From an archaeon (GTDB taxonomy: Archaea; Thermoproteota; Nitrososphaeria; Nitrososphaerales; UBA183): a stretch of DNA of 64,000 nt. The DNA lies in NCBI GenBank assembly GCA_021788415.1, contig JAJYKR010000001.1, positions 372,001 through 436,000 on the forward strand, in the 5' to 3' direction. The position numbers and the translations under genes are program-made. The notes beneath the pieces are model-generated. The model was given only the letters and a program-made list of their open reading frames with translations. It searched no databases and was not told the origin of the DNA. Positions 36,401-44,279 of the stretch are shown piece by piece. Positions within the stretch are counted from its first letter, which is position 1, and each line of letters starts with the position of its first letter.

Positions 36401-36654
36401 TGGATGGTCCGATGCCTGTACCAGAGGTCCTTCATCATCCTCCCCCTCACGTGGCCGACGTGGGGCTGGTTGTTCAGGGTCGGGGGCCCCTCGACGTAGC
36501 CGACCGGCCTGCTCCCTGACACCGCCTTCGCTATCCTGGCCTTGGCCCCGGGGGAGGCATAGAACCTCCTGGCCTTCGCTTCGATCTTCTTCCAGTCGTA
36601 GTCTTGGCTGAGTGCTGGGCGCCTTCTAGAACGTCGGGCTAATTTTGTAACCAC
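33457..36654 (-). CDS. ileS: Isoleucyl-tRNA synthetase
   Basis: The 1065-residue class I synthetase has PHVGH at residues 64-68, KMSKRLGN near 611, an editing (CP1) domain with WTTMPFT, and a long C-terminal tRNA-binding region with a CRKCGG zinc motif. This is the archaeal/eukaryal type of IleRS. The start is GTG at 36654, with a TATA-like ctaaaata at about 36680-36688 on this strand, 26-34 bases upstream. Confidence 0.97.
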   Translation of the reverse strand: MVTKLARRSRRRPALSQDYDWKKIEAKARRFYASPGAKARIAKAVSGSRPVGYVEGPPTLNNQPHVGHVRGRMMKDLWYRHRTIHGENIVFRGGWDTQGLPVELQAEKELGLSGNKWEDLEKVGVDKLVAECKRIIGTYRKDWEEADGLLGLMLDHSRAYMTYRDEYIEREWSYLETAWKRGLLGEGFKVVPYCPKCQTALSAGEVSLGGYEKLEDPSLYYKAKAEDGAYLVVWTTMPFTVVTDELVGVKPGADYEYVEAGDEVWVVNSGRKEALAKELGVQFGETRKRVKGEALEGLRYQHPLLDLIPGLRKAALGGKVHRVVAEEYVDVTTGTGLVHMSPANGEEDFAVAQRRGVPVFAPFDDRVRFTQEAGRFAGLFARDADQAVVDELKGRGAAVGAGRIVHDYPVCWRSDDRLVWLARREYFYWVDRIRADVVRAAEKVEYYFDGPKNRFLAGLAESPPWCVTRERVWGTPLPIWVCESCGEKTGAFSRKAVVAQALELPDGPRFELHRPWVDRVVLRCRKCGGRAKREPFVLDTWHNSGAAPYSSFSDREFSALVPVEFLTEAIDQTRGWAYTLLLLNVIRTGKPVAPYRAFLFQGHVLDENGQKMSKRLGNVVQGLDLLRNNPVDVARFYVLAKASPEDSVNFDPKEMSGRAYQVMNTLYHLHLYLQQNGAVDGYSPARHGLAWAAKRGALTTVDRWALRKLARAERDVERGYSTGRYNEAAKSLEELVIAHLSQTYVRLVRSELWDDDPRGRGRRLAIYAVLGHALRRADQLLHPIAPFATEYLYQEVFEAGGWTAPIISKGMWKGTGHSSAGAEEVVDFSLRVEDACNSARARAKLKRRWPLRRVELLVQPPAEGVAGRAKKTVSLLCNVRGVGVRTEPEGFPAAFALRANTSRVGALFKERTREVLAAIRPLEGRAALEAYFSGKPVRAGSFDVPLSVYELSVVPGEGFEVAEKGGVFVALPRERDRKLVAEGLVRDLARRLQALRKEKGFVPTAMLGSASVAGLEAEDVEFVEPLKDELAYLVRVKRVSLSTEKAGKGWSEAELDGKPVYLRVG

Positions 36655-36740
36655 TCAAGCCACCAATCGGTCAATCGGGGGGCTATTTTAGCTTCCGGCG
36701 CCCTCCGCGCTCCCCCGGGCGAGACCTGCATCTTCGGGGT

Positions 36741-37427
36741 TCATGTCCCCGTCCGCAGCCGCCTCGAGAAGTACTCCGGGAGCCCGGCGTCCAGTATCTT
36801 CCTCGCGGCCCCCTCGACGTCGTACTTCACCCTCCTCTCCTCCACCTCCACCCTGCCACCGTCGAAGCTCACCAGGGCGAAGCCGGCCCTCCAGTCTCCG
36901 TCCCTGGGCTGCCCCACCGAGCCAGGGTTGAACACCATCCCATCCCCCTCCTTCCAGGCGTAGGGGACGTGGGTGTGCCCCAGGCCGATGGCCCTGGCTT
37001 TCACCCTTCCCAGGTAGTATCCGAACAGGTTCGAGTGGGTCCGCGGGTCGACGTACTCCCACAGCCTGTCGTCCGGGCTGCCGTGGGCGAAGTAGGCCCT
37101 GGTCCCCCCGATGTCGAGGCTGAGCTCCTGGGGGAGCCCCCTGAGGTAGGCCGCGCTCTCCTGGGTGATGTGCTTCGCGGTCCAGACCGAGGACATGGCG
37201 GCCCTGGCGTTGAACCCCGAGGTGTCCCCGTCCAGGGCGGCGACGTCGTGGTTGCCGACCACGCTCTTGGCCCCGCGGTCCCTCAGCGCCTCTATGACCT
37301 CGTTGGGCTGGGCCCCGTAGTCGACGAAGTCCCCGAGGCAGTAGACGTCCAGCCCCTCGGCCTCCCCGAGGACCGCGCCCAGCGCCTCGAGGTTCCCGTG
37401 CACGTCGGAGAGGACGGCGACCTTCAC
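36741..37427 (-). CDS. Calcineurin-like metallophosphoesterase (YfcE-type)
   Basis: A 228-residue protein with the two-metal phosphoesterase motifs SDVHGN (residues about 7-12), GDFVDYG, GNHD and GHTHVP. Members act on phosphodiesters or phosphomonoesters; the substrate is not evident. The start is set at the GTG at 37427, right before VKVAVLSDVHGN. A longer frame to 37793 runs antisense through the CdvB paralogue and lacks conserved sequence. It is divergent from the division genes. Confidence 0.88.
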   Translation of the reverse strand: MKVAVLSDVHGNLEALGAVLGEAEGLDVYCLGDFVDYGAQPNEVIEALRDRGAKSVVGNHDVAALDGDTSGFNARAAMSSVWTAKHITQESAAYLRGLPQELSLDIGGTRAYFAHGSPDDRLWEYVDPRTHSNLFGYYLGRVKARAIGLGHTHVPYAWKEGDGMVFNPGSVGQPRDGDWRAGFALVSFDGGRVEVEERRVKYDVEGAARKILDAGLPEYFSRRLRTGT

Positions 37428-37569
37428 CCCCCTGGTCCCCTCCGGGGGCCAGAAAAACCTCGGCCCGGGCCGCGTGTCAACAAAAAGAACAATAGTTAAT
37501 GCGTTGGTGAAGCAGATTATACTACACCCCACATAGAGAATTTGGCCGCGTGATTGCTCGAAGCTACCT

Positions 37570-38223
37570 ATGTCTACGTTCGCAGGTAAATGGGAAAAGC
37601 AAAACACCCAGAGTTTCGGAACTCGGGTAAAGGATTCCGTGAGGAATCCCGGACCCCTGAAGCCGAGGCTCGACCTCGCAGTCCGACAAATCCAAGTCCA
37701 AGTAGCCAAACTCGACTCCACATCCACCAAACTCAGAGAGAGGGACAACTCGATCTTCGCAAAGGTCGTGAGCTCTCTACAGAAGCACGACACTCAGCAC
37801 GCATCCGTCTTCGCGAACGAGCTGGCCGAGATCAGAAAGATGAACAAGATGGTCACGCAGGCCAAGCTCGCTCTGGAGCAGATAGTGCTCAGACTCAACA
37901 CAATCACGGAACTGGGCGACATCGTCGTCACCCTGACCCCGGCCATGTCGGTGATACGCAACGTCAAGCAAGGCTTGGTGGGCGTCCTCCCCGAGGCCGA
38001 GAGCGAGATCGGCGAGATCTCTGGGCTGCTAAGTAGCATCCTGGTGGACGCAGGAACGGTCGGTGGGTACTCCCTGAACTTCGAAGCCGCCAACGAGGAC
38101 GCCGAGAAAATCTTGGCCGAGGCCTCAGCGGTGGCTGAGACGCGCATGCGCGAGAAGTTCCCGGACATCCCGTCGTCTCTCCCGTCTGCCGAAGCTACCT
38201 CTACCGAGGGCACCTCCTACTAA
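37570..38223 (+). CDS. ESCRT-III/CdvB paralogue without winged helix
   Basis: The 217-residue helical protein resembles the ESCRT-III core of CdvB. A basic N-terminal hairpin (GPLKPRLDLAVRQIQVQVAKLDSTSTKL) and helices with ANELAEIRKMNKMVTQAKLALEQIVLRL align well with the CdvB two genes downstream. It ends in a short Ser/Thr-rich tail without the C-terminal winged helix or an obvious MIM2 motif, as in CdvB1/B2-type paralogues of other TACK archaea that form division rings. Codon use is less GC-rich than in its neighbours. The promoter region (about 37490-37525) is A/T-rich. Confidence 0.85.
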   Translation: MSTFAGKWEKQNTQSFGTRVKDSVRNPGPLKPRLDLAVRQIQVQVAKLDSTSTKLRERDNSIFAKVVSSLQKHDTQHASVFANELAEIRKMNKMVTQAKLALEQIVLRLNTITELGDIVVTLTPAMSVIRNVKQGLVGVLPEAESEIGEISGLLSSILVDAGTVGGYSLNFEAANEDAEKILAEASAVAETRMREKFPDIPSSLPSAEATSTEGTSY

Positions 38224-38440
38224 GAAGGGGCCCTCGCTCCTTTCTTTTCTCCGAGCCCCAGTGGGCACCATGCCCCTCGCAGGAACCTGACCCGCCCCAC
38301 CACAGCCGCGGCCGCACCCCTCGGGAGGAGCCGAGCGCCGCAACCGCCGCGCAACGCAGTTCGAACAAACTTTCACCATATTGTATCGCTTTTGTTGACC
38401 AACCCCGTGATTATGGGGGGCGACCCGTGAAGCGGCGTAT

Positions 38441-39301
38441 TTGTCCGCCCGTGCACCTCTGAGGCTACTAGGCATAGGCCGAGAGGACGCCATAAAGCCG
38501 AAGATCACGTCCACGATCAAAGAGATAGAGTACCACCGCAAGGAGCTGGAGAACATCCGGATGAGGCTCGAGCAGAGGAGGAAGGCCCTCTTCGACACCA
38601 CAGTCAGGGCCATTAAGACCAAGGACCAGTCCAAGGCCAACGTCTACGCCAACGAGTGGGCGGAGCTAAGGAAGGTGGGGAAGGTCGTCTACGCCAGCGA
38701 GCTCGCCCTGACCCAGGTCGTCCTCAGGCTCGAGAGCATAGCTGAGGTCGGGGACGTGATGTCCCACATGAGCAGCGCCTTCAGGGTCCTCCGCAAGGTC
38801 AACAAGACAGTCCAGGGGATGGCCCCCTCCCTGGACCAGGCCTCGGACGAGATCAGCAGCGCCCTCAGCGAGACCATGGCCGGCATGGGGAACGTCACCC
38901 CGGGGATACAGCTCAACATCCAGACGGACAGCGGCGAGGAGCTCATCGAGCAGGCCAGGAAGCTGGCCGAGGAGAGGGCCGAGGAGATGAAGCGGACGCT
39001 CATGGTCTCCCCGAGGGTCCTCCAGCGCGAGGCCCCGGAGCTCCAGGAGCGGACGCCCCTCTTGGCTGCGGGGGACGACGACGAGGAGGACTCCCAGGTC
39101 CTGGGCGCCCTCTACGCGCCCCACCCCCGGGACCAGGCCGAGGAGCAGGTGCTGCAGTACGCAGCCATCCACGACGGCAACGTCGACATAACGGACGCTT
39201 CCTCTGTGCTTAAGATGCCCTCCGACGAGGTGGAGCAGGCGATGCTCACGCTGATGGCCCAGGGGAAGGTCAAGCTAGGCGACGGAGGCTCTGGGAACTG
39301 A
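38441..39301 (+). CDS. cdvB: Division protein CdvB (ESCRT-III with winged helix)
   Basis: CdvB polymerises at mid-cell and is remodelled by CdvC. The 286 residues contain the ESCRT-III helical core (about 15-150), a Pro-containing MIM2-like stretch (about 191-207, PRVLQREAPELQERTP) that should bind the CdvC MIT domain, an acidic linker and a winged helix (about 233-282) that in crenarchaea binds CdvA. The start is TTG at 38441, with a gattatg element at 38409-38415. Its stop is 2 bases before cdvC, so the two are one operon. No cdvA is in the window. Confidence 0.9.
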   Translation: MSARAPLRLLGIGREDAIKPKITSTIKEIEYHRKELENIRMRLEQRRKALFDTTVRAIKTKDQSKANVYANEWAELRKVGKVVYASELALTQVVLRLESIAEVGDVMSHMSSAFRVLRKVNKTVQGMAPSLDQASDEISSALSETMAGMGNVTPGIQLNIQTDSGEELIEQARKLAEERAEEMKRTLMVSPRVLQREAPELQERTPLLAAGDDDEEDSQVLGALYAPHPRDQAEEQVLQYAAIHDGNVDITDASSVLKMPSDEVEQAMLTLMAQGKVKLGDGGSGN

Positions 39302-39303
39302 GC

Positions 39304-41619
39304 GTGGTCGCGGCCAAGGAGCTGGAGGACGACGCGAAGAAGTACGCCTCCGAGGCGATCAGGCTCGACTCACAGGGGGCCCACGGCATGGCCATCCAGA
39401 TGTACCAGAAGGCCATCTCCACCCTGGTGAAGCTGGTCCACCTCTACCCCGACTACAGGCTCAACAAGCAGTACACGGAGAGGGCCATGGCCTATCAGGA
39501 GAGGGTCAAGGCCATCCAGGCGGCCCACGGGCTGCTCCCTCCGGACTCGTCACAGGAGCCCGGCTGGACCCCGGGGACCGTGGTCGGGAAGCCCGGCTCG
39601 GGGGCACCGCCGACTTCGAGCCCCAACTCCCCTGCCGGCCCCCAGGTCGTGCAGCAGCTGAAGGCGTCCTTCAACGAGCTCGTGGTCACCGAGAAGCCTG
39701 ACGTGAAGTGGGACGACGTCATCGGCCTGGAAGACTGCAAGCAGGCGATACGCGAGTCCATCGTATTCCCCTACCTGCGCCCAGACCTCTTCAAGCTCGG
39801 GTGGCCCAGGGGCATCCTCCTCTACGGCCCGCCAGGATGCTTTGACGAACAGACGGAGATCCTTACCAAGCGGGGATGGAAGAAATACACCGAACTGGCC
39901 GATGACGAGGTCGTGGCCACGCTCAACCCCGGCACGAACGAACTCGAGTACCACCCGATTGTACGAAAGATCCAATATCATTACGAAGGAAAGATGTACC
40001 GCCTGGAGTCCACCCAGGTCAGCCTGATGGTCACGCCCGACCATCAGCTCTGGGTAGGGAAGAAGGCTCAGCAGGGCAAGGTGAAGTACGATTTTGCCCA
40101 TCCAGGTGATGTGTTCGGAAGGAGCAACGGCGGCACTTACCCCTACTACAAGAAAGATGCCAAGTGGCGCGGCATCGACAGGGAATTCGTTCTTCTGCCC
40201 CAGCGCGAATCAGGGAGCGGGCCAAAACATGAGGAGATCAGGATACCCATGTCCGAATGGGCCCCGTTCTTCGGGCTTTGGCTTGCCGAGGGTTATACCG
40301 CCTACTGGGGAGGCAATTACCACGTCGGGATAAGGAACCTGGACCAGGACCTCCTCGACTTCGCATACGATAGCCTCAAGAAGTGGGGGCTCAACCCACA
40401 TTACTCTTCAGACGGGCGCGTAACGGTCCTCAACAAGCAACTGTACGAGCTCCTCCGGCCGATCGGCGACAAATACACCAAGTACATTCCGGATGAAATC
40501 AAGGACCTGTCCCCCGCCCTCCTGCGGAGCATCCTGGAGTACTACGCGCGGGGCGATGGGACGCACGAGGTGGACGAAGCCGAGGTTGGCGCCACCAGGG
40601 TGCGTTGCCAAACTTCCTCGCCGCGCTTGCGGGACGACCTGATGGAAATCACCCTCAAGGCGGGCATGGCGTGCAACTATGTGGTCCACACGGATGCCGG
40701 TTCCACGGCCGCCATCGTAGGGGCGGATGGAAAGGAGAGGACGATAACTCGGACGACGGCCAACTACAGGCTGAGTATCCTATATCGCAGAGGCGAAACG
40801 CGAGTCGACAAGCCCAGCATAGAGCAGTGGGAGGACTACTCGGGCATGGTCTGGGACGTGACTGTCCAGAACCACGTCATCTACGTCAGGCGCAACGGCA
40901 AGGCCGTATGGAGCGGCAACTGCGGGAAGACCATGGTCGCAGCTGCCACGGCCGCCGAGATCGACGGCTACTTCATCTCTGTCGACGCGGCCTCCATCAT
41001 GAGCAAGTGGCTGGGGGAGGGGGAGAAGAACGTGGCCAAGCTCTTCGCCAACGCCAGGAAGATGCTGGGCGACAACAAGCCTGTCATAGTCTTCGTCGAC
41101 GAGATCGACTCGCTCCTCGGGACCAGGGGCCAGGAGGTGGGGGGCGAGGTGAGGGTCAGGGACCAGTTCCTGAAGGAGACCGACGGCATCAACGACAAGG
41201 GGAAGAACCTCCACTTGTACGTCATCGGAGCCACCAACAAGCCGTGGTCCCTCGACCCTCCTTTCCTTCGCAGGTTCTCCAAGAGGATCCTGGTCCCCCT
41301 CCCGGACAACGACGCCCGCATGGCGCAGTTCAAGCTCTACACCGCGCCGCTCACCCTCGCGGAAGACGTCGAGCTTCCAACCCTGGCCAAGCTCAGCGAA
41401 GGGTATTCGGGGAGCGACATCAAGGACATCTGCCAGGGGGTCCAGTTGAGGGTGGTCAGGGAGCTGTTCAAGTCCGGCAACGCCCTCGACAAGGAGTCGT
41501 CCCCGCGCCCCATCGACCTGAGCGACTTCAAGGAGATAATGAGGACGAGGAAGCCTTCGGTGTCCCCCGACATGCTCCGGGCCTACCAGCAGTGGACGAA
41601 CAATTTCAGCGCCCTCTAG
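39304..41619 (+). CDS. cdvC: AAA+ ATPase CdvC (Vps4) containing an intein
   Basis: CdvC disassembles CdvB filaments during division. The 771-residue precursor has an MIT domain (1-75), a Pro/Ser linker and an AAA+ domain. The AAA+ domain is split inside Walker A: GPPG precedes a 361-residue intein (179-539) and CGKT follows. Downstream are Walker B VIVFVDEIDS, the GATNKPWSLDPPFLRRF region and the C-terminal Vps4-type helix. Removing the intein leaves 410 residues, normal for CdvC, with an intact GPPGCGKT. Without splicing the ATPase should be dead. The GTG start is 2 bases after the cdvB stop. Confidence 0.95.
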   Translation: MVAAKELEDDAKKYASEAIRLDSQGAHGMAIQMYQKAISTLVKLVHLYPDYRLNKQYTERAMAYQERVKAIQAAHGLLPPDSSQEPGWTPGTVVGKPGSGAPPTSSPNSPAGPQVVQQLKASFNELVVTEKPDVKWDDVIGLEDCKQAIRESIVFPYLRPDLFKLGWPRGILLYGPPGCFDEQTEILTKRGWKKYTELADDEVVATLNPGTNELEYHPIVRKIQYHYEGKMYRLESTQVSLMVTPDHQLWVGKKAQQGKVKYDFAHPGDVFGRSNGGTYPYYKKDAKWRGIDREFVLLPQRESGSGPKHEEIRIPMSEWAPFFGLWLAEGYTAYWGGNYHVGIRNLDQDLLDFAYDSLKKWGLNPHYSSDGRVTVLNKQLYELLRPIGDKYTKYIPDEIKDLSPALLRSILEYYARGDGTHEVDEAEVGATRVRCQTSSPRLRDDLMEITLKAGMACNYVVHTDAGSTAAIVGADGKERTITRTTANYRLSILYRRGETRVDKPSIEQWEDYSGMVWDVTVQNHVIYVRRNGKAVWSGNCGKTMVAAATAAEIDGYFISVDAASIMSKWLGEGEKNVAKLFANARKMLGDNKPVIVFVDEIDSLLGTRGQEVGGEVRVRDQFLKETDGINDKGKNLHLYVIGATNKPWSLDPPFLRRFSKRILVPLPDNDARMAQFKLYTAPLTLAEDVELPTLAKLSEGYSGSDIKDICQGVQLRVVRELFKSGNALDKESSPRPIDLSDFKEIMRTRKPSVSPDMLRAYQQWTNNFSAL
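39838..40920 (+). mobile_element. Intein with LAGLIDADG homing endonuclease in the CdvC Walker A loop
   Basis: It starts with Cys1 (CFDEQTEILTKRGWKKYTEL) and ends VWSGN, followed by Cys+1 of the extein. Block B has TPDHQLW, and the endonuclease motifs are FFGLWLAEGYTA and LEYYARGDGT. The penultimate residue is Gly instead of the usual His, which some inteins tolerate. Third-position A/T is visibly higher than in the flanking cdvC, suggesting transfer. Both endonuclease motifs keep an acidic residue, so it may still be able to home. Confidence 0.93.
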
Positions 41620-41823
41620 GCCGAGGACGCCCCGGGCCGCGGGCGGGTCACAGGAGGAAAAGCGGCCGGCTCTGGTTCGCTGCGGCTCCACACTCGGGGG
41701 TCGGCGTCGTCCCAGCGGCTGACGCCGGGGTCCGCATCGAGAGGGGCCCGCCGGCGGTATTATGGGTCAGGCATCCATAGGGCTTATAAGCAAACCCCGA
41801 ACGCCGCCGACCCATAGAGTCAT

Positions 41824-42183
41824 ATGGAGTTCGAGAAACTAACCCTTGAAGTGGGCGCCGCCAAGGCGGGGCTCAAGCCGGTCACCCCTCGCACCGTCCA
41901 GGGGGAGTCAGGGGTAGTCCACTCCTTCAACCTCCTCTTCTCCGACGGGCGCCGGCTGTACGCCTTCGACATCTACGACTCGGTCACAGACATCGAGGCT
42001 GTAAAGTCCTACGCCAAGAAGCTGGACACCGGGTGCTCTGTCAGCATCGTCTGCCCGGCGGACAGGGTGACGGCCGAGGCGGGCCAGCTCGCGCTGAGCT
42101 ACGGCCTCAGGGTCCTCACCCCCGAAGTCGCGGGCGCGTTCTTCTCCCTGGAGAGGCCCGCCCCCAGAAGCGCGCTGGGCTAG
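41824..42183 (+). CDS. Conserved-looking hypothetical protein, alpha/beta
   Basis: A 119-residue soluble protein begins MEFEKLTLEVGAAKAGL and continues with SFNLLFSDGRRLYAFDIYDSV, VKSYAKKLDTGCSVSIVC and AGQLALSYGLRVLTPE. The strand-Asp pattern and alternating beta-alpha order loosely recall PD-(D/E)xK-type or Rossmann-like folds, but I recognise no family. The ATG follows a TATA-like cttataagc (41782-41790). aspS follows after 42 bases. Confidence 0.6.
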   Translation: MEFEKLTLEVGAAKAGLKPVTPRTVQGESGVVHSFNLLFSDGRRLYAFDIYDSVTDIEAVKSYAKKLDTGCSVSIVCPADRVTAEAGQLALSYGLRVLTPEVAGAFFSLERPAPRSALG

Positions 42184-42225
42184 GCCCATCGAATCTATTT
42201 CTACCGCCGCGACGAGCCCCTGCCA

Positions 42226-43539
42226 TTGCAAGAGCCGTTCTCCCCCGCTGACCTCAAGGCCAGGATAGGAAGGCAGGTGCGCCTCGAAGGCTGGGTCCAC
42301 GACGTCCGGGCCCTCGGGGGGATCAGCTTCGTCCTGATCCGCAACTCCAGGGGGGTGGTCCAGCTCGCGGTCCCGAAGAAGGCTGTCCCCCCAGAGCTCT
42401 TCGCCCTGGTCGCCGGGCTCCGCCAGGAGGACGTCATCTCGTGCCTGGGCGAGGTGAAGGAGAGCAAGGCGGCGCGCCTGGGCTTCGAGATACTCCCGTC
42501 GTCGGTCGAGGTCATCGCCCGGTCCGCGGCCCCGCTCCCCCTGGACCCCAGGGGGGTCACCCCGGCGTCCCTGGACACCCGCCTCGAGTGGAGGTCCCTG
42601 GAGCTCCGCAGGCCCGAGACGGCCGCGGTCTTCATCATACAGAACGCCCTGGTGCAGGGGTTCGAGGACTACCTCCAGGGGCGGGGCTTCATCCGCGCCT
42701 TCACCCCGAGCATAATCGGGGGGGTGTCCGAAGGGGGGTCGGAGGTCTTCAAGCTCGACTACTACGGCAGGGAGGCCTTCCTAAGGCAGGACCCGCAGCT
42801 TCACAGGCAGCTCACCATAGCCGGGGGCTTCGACCGCGTCTACGACCTGGGGACCAACTGGAGGGCCGAGCTGTCCCACACCCCGCGCCACCTGAGCGAG
42901 CACAGGACCATAGCCCCGGAGATGGGGTTCATCGCCGATGAGAGGGATGTGATGCGCCTCGAGGAGGAGATGCTGGTCCACGGCATAGAGAACGCGCTGA
43001 AGCGCTGTCCCGACGAGCTGGCCGTCCTGAAGAAGGACCTGACGCTGCCGAAGATCCCCTTCCCAGAGATCGACTTCCCCGACGTCTACGGGATACTGGA
43101 ATCCAAGGGGAAGAAGCTCCCCAGGGGGGAGGACCTCGACGAAGAGTCCAAGGACCTCCTCGCATCCTACGCCAGGGACGAGCTGGGCTCCGAGTACTAC
43201 TTCGTCAACCGCTTCCCCTCGGAGCCCAAGCCATTCTACATCATGAGGTACGACGACGACCCGAATTTCGCCCGGTCCACAGACTTCTTCCTCGGGAGCC
43301 TGGAGCTCTCCTCCGGGGGGCAACGGGAGCACCGCCACGAGAAGGTCATGGCCCAGCTCAGGGAGAAGGGGATGGACGCAAAGTCCCTCGAATGGTTCAC
43401 CGAGCCGTTCCGCTACGGTGTCCCGCCCCACGGCGGCTTCTCCTTCGGCATCGAGCGGTTCACCGCGAAGCTCCTGGGGATCGAGAACGTCAAGGAGGCT
43501 GTCCTCTTCCCGAGGGACCCGGAAAGGCTGCAGCCCTAG
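42226..43539 (+). CDS. aspS: Aspartyl-tRNA synthetase
   Basis: The 437-residue archaeal-type class IIb synthetase has an OB-fold anticodon domain (about 10-110: RQVRLEGWVHDVRALGGISFVLIR) and class II motif 2 (NWRAELSHTPRHLSEH). Motif 3 is GFSFGIERFTAKLLG, ending FPRDPERLQP. Whether it also misacylates tRNA-Asn cannot be read with certainty. The start is TTG at 42226, the first in-frame start that gives the standard N-terminus. Confidence 0.95.
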   Translation: MQEPFSPADLKARIGRQVRLEGWVHDVRALGGISFVLIRNSRGVVQLAVPKKAVPPELFALVAGLRQEDVISCLGEVKESKAARLGFEILPSSVEVIARSAAPLPLDPRGVTPASLDTRLEWRSLELRRPETAAVFIIQNALVQGFEDYLQGRGFIRAFTPSIIGGVSEGGSEVFKLDYYGREAFLRQDPQLHRQLTIAGGFDRVYDLGTNWRAELSHTPRHLSEHRTIAPEMGFIADERDVMRLEEEMLVHGIENALKRCPDELAVLKKDLTLPKIPFPEIDFPDVYGILESKGKKLPRGEDLDEESKDLLASYARDELGSEYYFVNRFPSEPKPFYIMRYDDDPNFARSTDFFLGSLELSSGGQREHRHEKVMAQLREKGMDAKSLEWFTEPFRYGVPPHGGFSFGIERFTAKLLGIENVKEAVLFPRDPERLQP

Positions 43540-43599
43540 GCGCCCAGCCCAGGAAGGACGCTCCCTCCCCAGGCGTCGACGGCGAACGCTGACCGCCGG

Positions 43600-44136
43600 T
43601 CACGAATAGAGGCTGGCCGCGACCTCGCGCTCCGTCTCCACCAGCAGGTCTATCCCCCTGGCGCGCTTGACCGCGTCCCTGAGCTTGTCGAAGTCCCCGA
43701 TCCTCCTCTCGCTCCTCTTGGCAGGGACCACCACCTTCGTCTTCTTCTCCCCGTCCGGGAGCCAGACGGTGTTGACCGTGAGCACCTTGGCCGGGTAGAA
43801 TATCTCCTCCAGGAACTGCCTGTCGCTCACCCCCGCTCCGACGAGGTAGGCCTTCCCCTTCAGCGCCCCCTCCAGCTCCTCGTGAAGCCGGGGGTTCGAC
43901 CTCAGGGCCGCCATGTCCGACTGCTCGAACTCCATCACGTAGGACCCCTTCGCTTCCGAGGCGCGCTTCAGGGTGACCTTGGCGAGCTCCGGGAACCGGT
44001 CCGCCAGCCCCGCCACCGCCTTGGAAGCTTCGACGTCCGCCTTCGATATCTCCCCCTTCGCCAGCCTCGACTCGCAGTTCCCGCAGAGTATCCCTGTCTT
44101 AGCGTCGAAAGCGCAGATGGGGAGCTTCGGCTGCAT
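43600..44136 (-). CDS. NusA-like KH-domain protein
   Basis: A 178-residue protein starts with a small Cys motif (CAFDAKTGILCGNCESRLAKGEIS) followed by an alpha/beta domain and a KH-like region (EEIFYPAKVLTVNTVWLPDGEKKTKVVVP). Archaeal homologues are annotated as NusA-like transcription or RNA-binding proteins; the precise role is not established. A TATA-like patch lies in the A/T-rich run at about 44160-44170 on this strand. It is downstream of alba, on the same strand. Confidence 0.72.
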   Translation of the reverse strand: MQPKLPICAFDAKTGILCGNCESRLAKGEISKADVEASKAVAGLADRFPELAKVTLKRASEAKGSYVMEFEQSDMAALRSNPRLHEELEGALKGKAYLVGAGVSDRQFLEEIFYPAKVLTVNTVWLPDGEKKTKVVVPAKRSERRIGDFDKLRDAVKRARGIDLLVETEREVAASLYS

Positions 44137-44279
44137 CTCTGAGAATGCTCCGCTATGCGCGCATAAAAAATGTTCGGAGGCCGGTCATCTGGGGCGCCTT
44201 CCTGGCGCCTCGGCGGCCTCACAGCTCCCGCTGGCTCACGGGCCTGTAGCGGGGCTTCCCCTCGCCGTCTCCTGGGCTT

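Noticed and set aside
37428..37793. N-terminal extension of the metallophosphoesterase frame
   Set aside because: It runs antisense through the CdvB paralogue and its promoter and has no family-like sequence; the GTG at 37427 begins exactly at the conserved first strand.
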